A stretch of 64,000 nt of DNA from Gnetum montanum (Eukaryota; Streptophyta; Gnetopsida; Gnetales; Gnetaceae): contig MNCI01002924.1 of NCBI GenBank assembly GCA_015680685.1, forward strand, positions 145,170-209,169, read 5' to 3'. The notes under the pieces are model-generated. The model saw only the letters and a list, made by a program, of their open reading frames with translations, ran no database searches and was not told where the DNA came from. The translations under genes and the position numbers were made by a program. Below are positions 46,251-56,820 of this stretch, piece after piece (position 1 is the stretch's first letter; each line of letters opens with the position of its first letter).

Positions 46251-46629
46251 TCAGGCATGTGTGACATGTCTTTTTAGTGACATGGTAAGGCAACACTTAT
46301 TATAATCATACTTCCATTTTTCATTAGAACTCAAGAAAATAATACAATCTTAACAGCAAGATAAAACTCGTAGTAGTAGTCTTAGAGAATCCACAAATCC
46401 TCTTAACATCACACCCTTTTCATTCCCACTTGGTTCTTCACTTTTCTATCTAGGCATAATGATCACAAGTTTATTTAAGTTTTATTGTGAAAGGATTATC
46501 ATTATGGCTATGATAAGAACCTCTTATTATTGGAAATGAGTGGATGGATGATGTGGTCTCACTATATATAGAATACATCCTTCCATGATTTGATAACATA
46601 GGGTAACTTTCACATTATTATGACTACAT
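46251..46629. other. AT-rich stretch between B3 and B4
   Basis: No genes. Contains GTGGATGGATGATGTGGTCT near 46,532, followed by CACTATATATAG, similar to the stretch left of B3; probably a remnant of a minus-strand Athila LTR belonging to B4. Confidence 0.35.
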
Positions 46630-49351
46630 CTTAGTTTATTCGTTTGTGCTTTATTGGAAAATCAATAAAAATATGTACAATAAAAATGATGAAAAATTAT
46701 AGCAAATGATAAGAATAGAAAAATAGCAAGAGAATGTAAAAGATATTAAGGAATAGAAAATGATTAAGAAATGGAAAAAATATAGAAGAATGGAAAAGAT
46801 ATAAAAGAATATGAAAAAATTAGTAAGAAAAGAAATATGTCAAGTGCCTAAGTGTCACAATGGACACCCCCATGACTATTATTAAAAATAGCTAACCAAA
46901 AAATGAAATATGTTAAGGATAGTTTGGTAAATAGGCTAGAATCCATAGAGTCTAGATGTTCCTAGAATGGTTTGACTTGTTTAATATTAACTAAGATAAG
47001 CTTGTGTGGGTTGGTTGGGTGATAGATTTGCATGGCATTGGATTGGCATGTTGCATGGACAATATAGGATCCTTCCTATAAATTTTGGGACTTAGCTTTT
47101 TATGGCACATGACTGGGATTGTAGTATAGGACTTTATCACCCGATTATATTGACACGTGTTGTATGCATGTGTCATGCATATGTTTGAAGTATTTCTTAT
47201 GTATCTCATTACTCAATAAAGTTATAAGTCTATTTTTCTCTAAAAGGTTGAGGTTCATAAGCTGTTCTTTTTTAGCTAAGTTTAGATCTAGCTCAAGTTT
47301 ACTAACAGTAGCTAAGATTTGTAGCTCTACTTGGATTGGCACTATCGGAAGTTTTCCATAGACTAACTCATAGGATGAGTATCCTATTAGGAGTTCCCAT
47401 ATAGTTCTATATGCCCATAGAGCATCATTTAAATCCTTTCAAAATTAACTAATTATTGTGGTTGATATTCTAGTGATTTCTCAATTAGTCACTTCTACTT
47501 GATCATTTTCTTAGGGATGGTATGGTGTAATTAATTTGTAGCTCAACCCAAGTTGTTGCATTAACTTCTTGAATGTAGCTCCTATGAAAAGCATTCCATT
47601 GTTCAATATGAGCATACATGGTACCCCAAACCTATTCACCACATGTTGTTAAAAGAATTTAGTAGTTTCAGCTATGCAATCTTTGAATGCAGTTGCCTCT
47701 ACCTAGTTTGTACAATAGTCAACTATCACTATAATATATGAGTTCTCATTAGACATTGGTGTGATGGACCCCATAAAATCAATTCTCCAATTTTCAAATG
47801 GCTCTAATGGTTGGATCCATTATTGCAGCCCTACATTTTTTACTATTATTCCCTCGTCGCATTGACATCTTTTACAAGACTGAGTAAATTTGTGTGTATC
47901 TTGAAATATGGTAGGCTAAAAGTAGCTTGTCATCATTAGCTTCAATGTTGTTCTACATCCTGCATAATGACCACCACATGATCCTTCATTCACATCTTGT
48001 TATATTTTTTGTTGGTTCTTTTCTAAAACACACCATCTAACTAATCCATCAGCATAGTTCTTCTAAACATATCCATTAATTTCCATATATTGTTTAACTA
48101 TATGGAGGAACTACTCCTTCTATTTCTTATTCCACTTCACAGGCAGCGCTTGTGTAGTGAGATAAATCATGTAGTTAGTAATCCATGACTTGTCTATTGA
48201 GTTGACATCCATTGTTATCTTCATAAATAAATTTTCATTGGGAAATTAGTTTGATAATCGTTCATCTTATTCATATAGTTCCCATCTTATTCTTGATAAA
48301 TGATCTGCTACAATATTTTCTATTCCTTTCTTATCTATCATAGTGATGTCAAACTCCTATAGTATCATGAGCTATCATATCACCCTTGGATTAACCACTA
48401 GTTTATTCATAAAGTACCTAATGACACTATGATCCATGTGGACATCAATAGGATACATAAGCACATAATGTTTAAATTTTCTAAGCACATACACCATGGT
48501 CATAAGCTCCTTTTCTATAGTAGTGTAGTTAAGTTATGCTTTTGTGATGCTTCAATTAGCATAGTGTATATAATATAGTCTTTTCTGATTATCAAGTTAA
48601 GTAAGTACTACACCCACTACATAGTTTGAAGCATCTTTCATGATGTGGAAGAGCTTAGATTAATCCAAAGCTTAAAGGATTGTTATTTTAATTAGCTTCT
48701 GCTTTAATGTCTCAAATGTCTTATCACACTATTCTGTCCATTGGAACAATGCATCTTTCTTTGTTAGTTCCACTAGTGGCTTTTTTATCTTTAAAAAATT
48801 TTCAATGAATCTTCTATAGTATCCTATATGACATTGGGATAATCTGACATTCTTAACAATCTATGGCCTATGGGTGATATTTTGAATAACTCTCACTTTA
48901 TCTAGATCTATCTCTATTCCTTTTTAAGATACTCTATGTCCTAGAACATTATTGTCTTAGAAAATTAGATGGTTCTTTTACTAATTAAGCTTTAAATTAG
49001 TTTCAACACATCTTTTTAAAACCTACTCTAGTCAGTCAAATTCTTGTTTGAAGTCTAACCCATAAGTAGAAAAATAATCCATGAATACCTCTACTCCATT
49101 ACCAATATGCTTTTGGAAGATGCTCAATAATAGTTTTTGGAAAGTAGCATGAGCATTACACAAGCCAAAAGGAATCTACTTATACGTAAACATTCCCTAT
49201 GAACTAATAAATGTGGTCTTCTCTTGATCTTCTAGTGCAATGTGAAATTGATTATACCTATTGTACCCATCGAGGAAACTATATTACTAGTATCCTATAA
49301 TGGTGTCAAGGACTTGGTCGACAAATGGTAGAGGAAAGTGATCCTTGAATG
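46630..49351 (-). pseudogene. Athila element B4: RT, RNase H, integrase on the minus strand
   Basis: Another Athila pol reading right to left, more decayed than B3. RT motifs lie near 49,250-49,070, RNase H and the chromosome-proximal tether at 48,700-48,280, integrase at about 47,870-47,460 (VNRFGVPCMLI, ATFKKLMQQLGLSYKLITPY, NDQVEVTN) and the C-terminal block 47,342-47,145 ([17 protein letters not shown]). An A-rich tract follows at 46,860-46,640. It is cut in RT at 49,351 by a C-family LTR. Confidence 0.82.
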
Positions 49352-49426
49352 TGTTGGCACATTTTGGCCATTTCATGGAATAGGTTGGCATGATAAAATT
49401 GATTAAAGGTTTTTGCAGTAGAATGT

Positions 49427-50385
49427 AGTGGTTCTTATTGTACATGGTTTTGGAGGTATTGGTAAAACTACCATTGTGGATGCCGTGTATGCAAAAGTAG
49501 ATGACATTTTGGGCTTCAAGTTTTCAAGGTAGCACTGTATGAAAACATATTGGCTGTACAGAATAAAATTTTAGATGACATTTCTAAAATTCAAGCTAGA
49601 CCTTCCACCAGCACAGATGGTTAAAAACTTTTGTAGAAGTGTTTCGGGAAGGATGCATGTTTTCTTTACATAGATAACGTGTTGAGTAGTAGAGAGCTGG
49701 CCAAATTGTTGCCGAAAAATCTGGACACCTTAATAAAGTTAAGGCTTCTGTTGATGGCAAGAGACTTAGGTGTGAGCCACAGTTTAGGAGGCATTAATAG
49801 TCAAAATGATGTGAAAGTAGTCAGTGTGGACTCTTTGCCAGAAGTAGAGGCGCTTACTCTGTTGAACCAAGAAATGGGGAGCCATATTGCGGATAAGCTA
49901 GGTGAAGAACAAAGGAATTATTTGCTAAAAGAGGTTTGTGGTGGTGTTCCTCTACTAATCAAAGTAGTTAGCAGATATGTGAGGTACCACCATGACCTTA
50001 ATGAAGTCGTAGCCGTAATTTGGTAGCAACGTAAGCGTGATTTTGGTCAGCAGTTTGGGGACGAGGATGTGGCATTTTTGTCTTTTACTTTGCACGATTT
50101 GCAAGATTGCTACAGGGAAGCCTTTTATGACATCTATGCCTTCTTCTTGCACAGTAAATTTTTGTCCTTGTTACAGGACATATATGGAGTGGATACTATG
50201 GAAGTGCTGGAGGGGAGAGCACTCATTAAACTAGCTTTTGGTGAATATAGAAAAGGAGTCGTGACACAAGTGGAGGATCGTAAGATCACAAAAGTGCATG
50301 ACATGTTGCTGGCAATGGGTCAGAGTAGATGCAAATCCAATAGAATCACCACTGTCGCCCAGTTGAAATCCATGATACAATAAAT
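49427..50385 (+). pseudogene. NLR (NB-ARC) disease-resistance gene fragment
   Basis: Nucleotide-binding domain of a plant immune receptor. Motifs in order: P-loop HGFGGIGKTTIVDAVY (about 49,443-49,490); kinase-2-like CFLYIDNVL (about 49,656-49,684); RNBS-B-like LRLLLMARDLG (about 49,739-49,771); GLPL motif CGGVPLLIKVVSRYV (about 49,936-49,980); MHD-like ITKVHDMLLAMGQ (about 50,283-50,321). The MHD followed by LLxxMG and the short spacing suggest a TIR-type NLR, but no TIR or LRR part is present. Frames shift near 49,530 and 50,030, with a few stops. Intronless and in LTR sense orientation. Confidence 0.82.
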
Positions 50386-50494
50386 CGATTTTCAGGATGC
50401 TTGACAAATGGTAGAGAAATAAACTCCAAGAAAAATGTAGTGCGTAACTGCAGCTGACGGAAATCTGAGATCATGGTAGACAAGGGCATCCTGC

Positions 50495-50730
50495 CAAGAA
50501 TCTAGTCCTAGAAATTTAGTGAACGCAGAGCACACATGGAGGTCTCTTCGGGAACGATGGTTCTAATCATTTCCATAGCACCTTTAGCTCCGCTGGTGTA
50601 GGGCGGGTACAGTTTGTGCAGAAATCACCAGGCATGCTCAAGCGTGTGCTCTCCATTACTTACAACCACGAGTGTCGAGCCAAGATCACCGATGAAATCA
50701 TTGAAATTATCGTTCGATGCTAACACCATG
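50495..50730 (-). pseudogene. Unrecognised minus-strand coding-like frame in C LTR copy 3
   Basis: A minus-strand frame from about 50,730 to 50,515 with one internal TGA. Visible pieces are LASNDNFNDFIGDLGSTLVV, EHTLEHAW, then FLHKLYPPYTSGAKGAMEMI and RTIVPEETSMCAL. Composition looks protein-coding, unlike its AT-rich surroundings. I recognise no family. Its orientation is opposite to the LTR and to the NLR fragment. Confidence 0.35.
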
Positions 50731-51555
50731 TGAGACAGAACAACCAGCAGAATCGGTGCAACTAAATAGAATTAGCAACAGCATCAATAGCATCGAAGAT
50801 GGAGGAGGCGCAACACGGCAGGGCCTTGTTTTGCAGTGGTAGTTGATATATGGTTCTGGCTGAGATCAGCATAGGGAAGAATAATTTGAGTGACAATACA
50901 TCAAAATGGCACCGGGTTATGGCAGAGTTCCATGAGCCCAGATTTTAGCAGGAATTATTTCATCAAAGTTTTTGAATCAATATGAGGGGTCCCATCATTT
51001 ATGTCAGAATTGTTATTGGATATAACTGCTATTGCATAGCATTTCATTTTAATGCATTTTTCATGTTCAAATCCTTCAACTCACAAATGCTTTGGATAGA
51101 CAGAGGTTGGTGGCAGGCAGGAAGCAAATCATGGGTCCCAAGCATAAGATAGATGGACAAATATTACACACATACATATATATTTATATATCAACCCATC
51201 CATGTATGCATCAACTCCATGGTTACTATCTCTATTACTATGATTTAAATAACAATAAAATATTTTATGATTTAAAAAAGAAAAGAAAGTTATGGGACAA
51301 CTGTTCAAAGTCCCATGTGAATTGAACACTAGTCAATTGTGATTATGATGGTTGCAACTACAAGATATCCATCACCTATAAACATTTAACCCTATGGTGA
51401 ACATAGCCACTAGATACTTGGCTTCATTTTAAATTTCCTATAAATGTTGTAATTTCATGACAATTGTAGCCTCTCAATTGAAATGGTGGTTATAACCACT
51501 ACAAAGGCCACTTGTCAACTACAACTTTTTTATCTCCATGGTGACCACTTGGCAA
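50731..51555. other. Remainder of C LTR copy 3 without recognised genes
   Basis: Contains GTGGTAGTTGATATATGGTTCTGG split around 50,837, comparable to GGTGGCAGTTGATAACG at 33,657 in copy 1, suggesting a shared junction after the captured segment. No gene seen; a TA run lies near 51,172-51,190. Confidence 0.35.
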
Positions 51556-51641
51556 NTTGTCATTGTCTTGTGAGTTATGTTTATTTTTTATTTTGTTTAA
51601 ATTTTTTACCTAGTGGTCTAAATAGTATCATGCTTGGCAAG

Positions 51642-52560
51642 TGATGAGAAGCAATTCGCATAGGCTGCGATATCACGTCCGCCACGATATCGCATCCCCC
51701 GCGATATCGCGTACGTGATATCGCGTCTTCCCTACGATATGTGATATCGCAGTCCGCCGCCATATCTATAAATAAGATGCGGCTCTCCCTCATTTGGGAT
51801 CCCAATTTTAGAGTAGCAAAACTCTAGCAATTTGAACCCTCCAGAGTTAGTTTTTTTCCCGTGTCTGCCTGTAGTGTGGTGAATGTAATTGTACAGTGTC
51901 TTTATTCGAGTGTGCTGTACTTAGACACACACATGACCGGCAATAAAGATCAAGATTACTTCATCATTGTAGCATTCACTTTGTTGTTTATTTATTCATT
52001 ATTTATTTAATGTTATTTACTATTTTCTCTCTCTCACCCTTAAACTCCTAGAACGCGGAACGAGTACGACTTGATTACGAGCATTTAAGTGTGACTTCTT
52101 GGTAGCCTAGTGGTGTAGCTAGGATCTACACTTGGTAACCCAGTGACATATTTGGGATCTGCGCTTGGTAATCCCAGTGGTGTACCTAGGATCTATGCTT
52201 GGTAGTCCCAGTGGTAGTCGTGCACGAGGTCCAAGATGTATACCGTTGATCAAGGAATCGGTTGCTCGTTGCACTTAGGCTAGATTAGATTTTCTTACCC
52301 TTTTCCTCCTAGCTTAGATTAGTTAATATTATTTTTCACTACCTTCAGGAGTAGCATAGATTAGGAAACACATCATACACCTCATCTAGACTAAACAATA
52401 TGTGACATATGCAATACTAGTCTAGGTGGGAAGACAGCGAACTGCGACCTAAGGCTAACTATCTAGGTGCCACAACTAGTCCATTTACGGAGTTCAACCG
52501 GATCGCACGTGCGATGCTCGTATCATATGGTTGAGTGTAGGGGTACCTCACCACTCATCA
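51642..52560 (+). mobile_element. Athila element D 5' LTR
   Basis: 919 bases, TGATGAGAAGC...CCACTCATCA, followed at once by a well-preserved tRNA-Asp primer site. U3 opens with about six GCGATATCGC palindromes (51,665-51,750). TATA TATAAATA at 51,767-51,774; CCGGCAATAAAGATCAAG at about 51,938-51,955 is a likely polyadenylation signal region. CpG-rich and less decayed than the other Athila LTRs here. Confidence 0.88.
51767..51774 (+). promoter_or_regulatory. TATA box of element D LTR
   Basis: TATAAATA shortly downstream of the GCGATATCGC cluster, consistent with a U3 promoter. Confidence 0.7.
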
Positions 52561-52580
52561 TTGGTGCCGTTGCCGGGGAT
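52561..52580 (+). promoter_or_regulatory. Primer binding site, tRNA-Asp (element D)
   Basis: TTGGTGCCGTTGCCGGGGAT: one substitution from the tRNA-Asp complement typical of Athila elements. Confidence 0.88.
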
Positions 52581-52691
52581 GGTGCTAGTTATCTAGATTA
52601 GTTATATCATACAAGGTCGCTGTAAAGAACTTAACGATATATATTTCAAAAAATAATAATTATTAAAAGTCACATAAATTCACACACAACA

Positions 52692-53420
52692 ATGCCTCTC
52701 CTACAAGACAATAATAATGCCACACTTAGTGAGGAAGTTCATTGGCGAACCAATGAACTATATGACGATGAAGGTTGGAGTATACAACTTGAAGTGGGAG
52801 TTTCCTATAAGCATGAACGAAAACAACGTCATCACAATGCACGAAAGCCTAACTTACCCAATGACGATGAACCCCCATTGGCCACTACAAGCTTAACACA
52901 AATACAAGAGGCTGTTCGAATCTCACGTAGGCATCGTAAAGAGAGCCGTCTACCCAGGCTCGATTTAAACAACTTTTCTAAATTTTTAGGAGGCTATGAC
53001 TTAGATCCGCATCAACATTTACTAGCCTTCTACGATGCTTGCACATGGAATAACATTGATAACAGTTGGCAAAAACTTAAGCTCTTCCCTATGACACCCG
53101 TTGACCAAGCTAAAGTATGGTATAGATCGTTAAAACCAAATGTAATACGATGCTGGTCAACAATGGTAGAAGTCTTTAACGAAAAATATCAAGCCTATGC
53201 AAGAGTGTCAGCCTTGAGGAAACAAATCCAAGGATGGAAACAAGCAAAACATGAACCCTTGGACATGGCCTTAGAAAGATATTATTTACTGTTAAACAAC
53301 TGTCCAAGCCATGGGTTTTCCGAGGAAAGGCTAATGTGCCATATCATTGATGGGCTACGTAATGAAACAAGAGAGACCTTAGGAACATATGCCCGAGGTC
53401 AATTATACAACCTACGAACC
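52692..53420 (+). pseudogene. Athila element D: gag, interrupted by element F
   Basis: Open from ATG at 52,692 (MPLLQDNNNATLSEEVHWRT) for over 240 codons without a stop, the best-preserved gag here. Capsid motifs: SRLPRLDLNNFSKFLGGYDL (about 52,953-53,012), QAKVWYRSLKPNV, EVFNEKYQAYARVSALRKQI (about 53,169-53,228), EPLDMALERYYLLLNNCPSH, IIDGLRNETRETLGTYARG. Its coding sequence ends at CTACGAACC (53,420), where element F begins; the continuation seen in element E (30,690) is absent. Structural virus-like-particle protein in its intact form. Confidence 0.9.
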
Positions 53421-53560
53421 TGAAACACCACAAAATTTCGAGCTTAGTGCTTCCCCAGCAAGAAGCATGTCCCTGGGACCACAAATGGCCACGGCTACAT
53501 TTGGCGTCGCACATTGCAACTTCTGGAATCAAAAGGCTTACCTTTTGCTAAGTGCAGTAT

Positions 53561-53900
53561 CAGCGTATACGCCCAGCATCAACAGCGTATACGCTCGACA
53601 TCGCCAGTGTATACGCCCAGCAGACATCCAACTTACACGTCCAATGTACACGCCTCGCTTGTACGCTCGACACCACAGATGCACACGCCCGATGATGAAG
53701 TCTCAATGACAGAATGGAGACAGCACCGAAGAGCAAGAATTGAAGCAAGTCGGTAGCCGTCAGCGTATATGCCCAGCCATTGTCGGTGTGTATGCCTAGC
53801 GTCCATGGCATTTCCACCCAAGTTCACACGCCCAGCACGTCCAGCGTGTACGCCGGCCTGATGTAGTGTATACGCCCCACGTATATGCCCAGCAGATGTA
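53561..53900. repeat. GCGTATACGC motif array in F LTR
   Basis: About ten copies of CAGCGTATACGCCCAGC or close variants (first at 53,561-53,574), separated by short spacers. Near-palindromic core GCGTATACGC. Frames drawn through it on both strands are by-products of the repeat. Confidence 0.88.
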
Positions 53901-53980
53901 ATATGTTGTATATTTGTAAATTGTATGCACCCAGTCAATGCGCCACGTATCTCCTAACCCAAGTCTAACGTAACAACCGG

Positions 53981-53990
53981 TATAAAAACC
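53981..53990 (+). promoter_or_regulatory. TATA box of element F LTR
   Basis: TATAAAAACC after AACAACCGG, directly downstream of the GCGTATACGC array; likely core promoter of the full-length transcript. Confidence 0.75.
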
Positions 53991-54545
53991 CCACTTTTCC
54001 ACTTCACCCAGAACAGTTGGCAAAAATCCCAGAGCATACCAGAGACATTTACGCTGCGCACCAGAGCTGAAACCCTCTTACGCTGGAAAGCCCTGTACGC
54101 CGTGCACACAGTCTCTACGCTCTACCTACCGTGCAAATCCGCCGAGTCATCCCTGCATCCACCGGGGCTTTTCGTCCACCTTATGTTCATCACAACTACG
54201 TCAGACCGGTGCATTGTATACTGACTCTGTAATACCATTGTTTACAGTTTGCGTTAATTTCTCGCATGTTTTCTGTTTACGCTCGTTTACGTTTACACCC
54301 TGTTATATCTACTATGCCGTTTACGCTCTCGTTTATGCTATTTACGCATAACCTAGCATATAGCACTTCGGCATATGTGCAGGTAAATCCTTGTCTGATC
54401 CGCGTGCGGACCACCCAAGGTGCTCTGCCTTCGTGCATTCCAGCTCGCCCTTAGGTGAAGGCAGGGTCTTCTGTGCGCGTCCTGCGATCCGACGGGCTCT
54501 GTTTCTTTCCAGCAGGTGATCGACAATTTCAGGCGGTACAGAAAT

Positions 54546-54565
54546 TGGCGCTAGAAGGAGGGCCT
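54546..54565 (+). promoter_or_regulatory. Primer binding site of element F
   Basis: TTGGCGCTAGAAGGAGGGCC, four bases after the LTR end. Same type as element C (35,196). Confidence 0.8.
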
Positions 54566-55197
54566 CCTAAAAAAACTCACTCCCAAACTTCTCAGCGTCT
54601 ACGCTGCTGAGCGTATACGCCGCCAACCATGCCGTTTTCTACTAAAACCTCAGCCTCGTCTGAAAACCTTGCCTGCACATTTACCAGCGTCTACGCTCAT
54701 CAGCATTTTCGCTGCCCTGTGTCAAACTCTGCAAGCCTTTCAACGTATACGCTACCAACTTCACGTAGACTGTCCACAAACCCTAGCGTCTATGCAACCG
54801 AGCTTGAAAACTCATCCTGCGAACTGTCCAGCGTCTACACTATTTAGTGTTTAGGTTGTTCCTTGTCTTACACTGAGCATTATTTACGCTGTATTCTATT
54901 TACGCTGTGCCTATTTTACGCTGAGCCTTGTCTACGCTGTCCTGTTTTACATTGTACTTTGTTTATGCCCTACTCTGTTTTACGCTCTATCCTGTTTACG
55001 CTGTACTGTGTTTTACGCCGAAGCTGTATACGCTGCCTAGCGTATACGCTACACCCCTTACGCTGTATACGTTGTCTACGCTGACGCCATACATTGAACG
55101 TTGAAGCATATACGCTGCACTTTGTCCCTTAGTTCACGCTGTACCAAGTACACTAATTTCGCTCCTCTACCTCATGTCATACCCTTAACAATTCATC
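54566..55197 (+). other. Element F leader with motif array
   Basis: Noncoding leader between primer site and gag. Rich in AGCGTCTACGCT, GCGTATACGCTA and TTTACGCTG words, a looser version of the LTR motif. Short frames are by-products of the repeat. Confidence 0.75.
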
Positions 55198-56820
55198 ATG
55201 AACCCCGTGAACACCACCGCTGCAACAGCTCAAGTAACCGACGTCGTGGATACCATGGCTGTCTAACAGCCTGTCACGCAACACCCGGGAGTACAACCCA
55301 CCGCGGGGCCCCGTCGGTCCCTAAGGTTGCAAGGGAGAGACCCAGCCTCCGACATCATAACTCAAGATCAATATAACTTTATATGCATCAAGGTACAAGC
55401 TGGCCTGGCTAGAGGTAAAGAGGAATTTCGAACTCTTTTATAGAGGGGGATGCGAGTTTATCCCCTCACCGTATGACGTCATCCCTGTTCTGGAGCAGTA
55501 TTTGAAGCTCATCACACGGCTCCTCTTGCAAAGGAGACATTCCTTGGATCAGCCTGCACTAGAGTCCCAACTAGAGGAAGAGGACGACTTTGCCGCTCAA
55601 TCTGAACAAGAGGATTCTTACCACACTCTGAGCCTGCAAGCATAGGTTAACCCCATTTTTCATCTCAGTACAGGGGAGATCCTACTCATCCAACCCCTCA
55701 GATTAACTCACACACAAATGCCTCCATCGCACACATCCTCATTTGCTCATGTGCCACCTTCAACGAATCCGCAATTCAGCACGCTCCCTCTCGCCATCAT
55801 CCCCGATGCAGCAGCCAGCCCATCTTCACAAGCACCGCCCCCTCACAATAGCGTGGGAGTGACACTCCCACCCCGAGTGATAGGAATGCCACACGTAATA
55901 CCGACATCCACATCCACTCACTACATCCCGCACATTCAAACGCATACAGCCCCTTCTACCGCCGTAACCCAACAGGGGGTCCCTCCACAAAACGTAGCTG
56001 CACAATGGGTAACGATGGGCGCTCAACCACAGAAACATCAACCTCCTCACTATAACATCCCATCCCCTATGGTGCAACCAGCCAACGTTCCCCCAGTACA
56101 GCCACTACCACAGCAACCACAACCTTTCCCCTATCACGTGCCACAAGTGCAACCCCCGGCTGCACAACTCTCGGCCTTTCAACCCACCGTCCAACAGTCT
56201 AACCTGTATAATATAGCACAGCCTCAAGCTGCCATGCTACCGAGTGCCCAAGATTGGGCAGATGCCAAGAAACTGATGCAAGAATTAGCTGACGAGGTAA
56301 AATGCCTCAAAATAGCCACCGATGGGGAGCTGAAGGTAGTAGATTTCTACCAAGATGACCCCATCAGCTCATCTATCCCACCCTTAACCTTGCCCAAAGG
56401 TGTTCCCTTACCAACACTAACCAAATACAACAAGGAGACAGATCCTAATGCACACTTGATAACATTTAGGCTAGAATGCGCGCTACTCCAGGCATGGCCC
56501 CATTCCATTCTCCGAGTGTTCCCCATGTCCCTCGCAGGGAGGGCACTTGATTGGTATCGGGCCCTACCAAGGAATTCCATCTTCTCCTTGGAAGACTTAT
56601 TACACCAGTTCGTGACTCGGTTCAAGTACAACTTGAAACCCGAGGCCACCCTGGATAGCCTCATACAAGTTAAGCAAGTACCGCTTGAACCTGTATAGAA
56701 ATTTATTCAGAGATGGAGCGCCGCTCTCAACGAACTGCATGAGCCAATCTCCCAGACCTACCTGCTTACTATTCTAAAAGGAGCTTTTGTGACTACCATC
56801 AACGAAACAGACACGGTATA
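55198..56820 (+). pseudogene. Element F: gag
   Basis: First ATG at 55,198 (MNPVNTTAATAQVTDVVDTM) reads a short N-terminal domain (RSLRLQGRDPASD, ICIKVQAGLARGKEEFRTLL), shifts frame near 55,440-55,470, and continues through an acidic segment into a proline/glutamine-rich region (open 55,718-56,698). Capsid motifs: LPTLTKYNKETDPNAHLITF (about 56,411-56,470), MSLAGRALDWYRALPRNSIF (56,525-56,584) and HQFVTRFKYNL. A TAG at 56,696 interrupts the EPV-KFIQRW segment, which goes on to TINETDTV. The zinc knuckle expected before KQDIQRMIDKGQI appears reduced to YC. Only five or so lesions, so this copy is young. Confidence 0.88.

Larger units (their letters stand above)
49352..51641 (+). mobile_element. 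C-family LTR (copy 3), truncated, carrying an NLR fragment
   Basis: Starts TGTTGGCACATTTTGGCCATT; its first ~80 bases are nearly identical to copy 2 (39,608 on). Unique sequence follows from about 49,427, including an NB-ARC fragment. After the N at 51,556, about 80 bases match the R region of copies 1 and 2 (GTGAGTTATGTTTATTTTTT, AGTATCATGCTTGGCAAGT). The LTR is then interrupted at 51,642 by Athila element D; its remainder is outside the window or lost. Inserted in B4 RT. Confidence 0.82.
53421..54541 (+). mobile_element. Element F (Tat) 5' LTR
   Basis: Starts TGAAACACCACAAAATTTCG, matching the A-family LTR start, and ends GGCGGTACA just before the primer site; 1,121 bases. It breaks the Athila D gag. 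Dense CpG-rich words of the type CAGCGTATACGCCC run from 53,561 to 53,900. The expected 5-base duplication of GAACC cannot be tested because the 3' LTR lies beyond the window. Confidence 0.85.

Noticed and set aside
23322-52580. tRNA genes at tRNA-like matches
   Set aside because: Only 18-20 bases complementary to a tRNA 3' end, directly after LTR ends; these are primer sites.
53561-53900. CRISPR-like array
   Set aside because: Units are short, imperfect, irregularly spaced and inside a plant LTR; no cas genes.
53514-54023. Several overlapping open frames on both strands in the F LTR
   Set aside because: They arise from the GCGTATACGC repeat and have no family resemblance.
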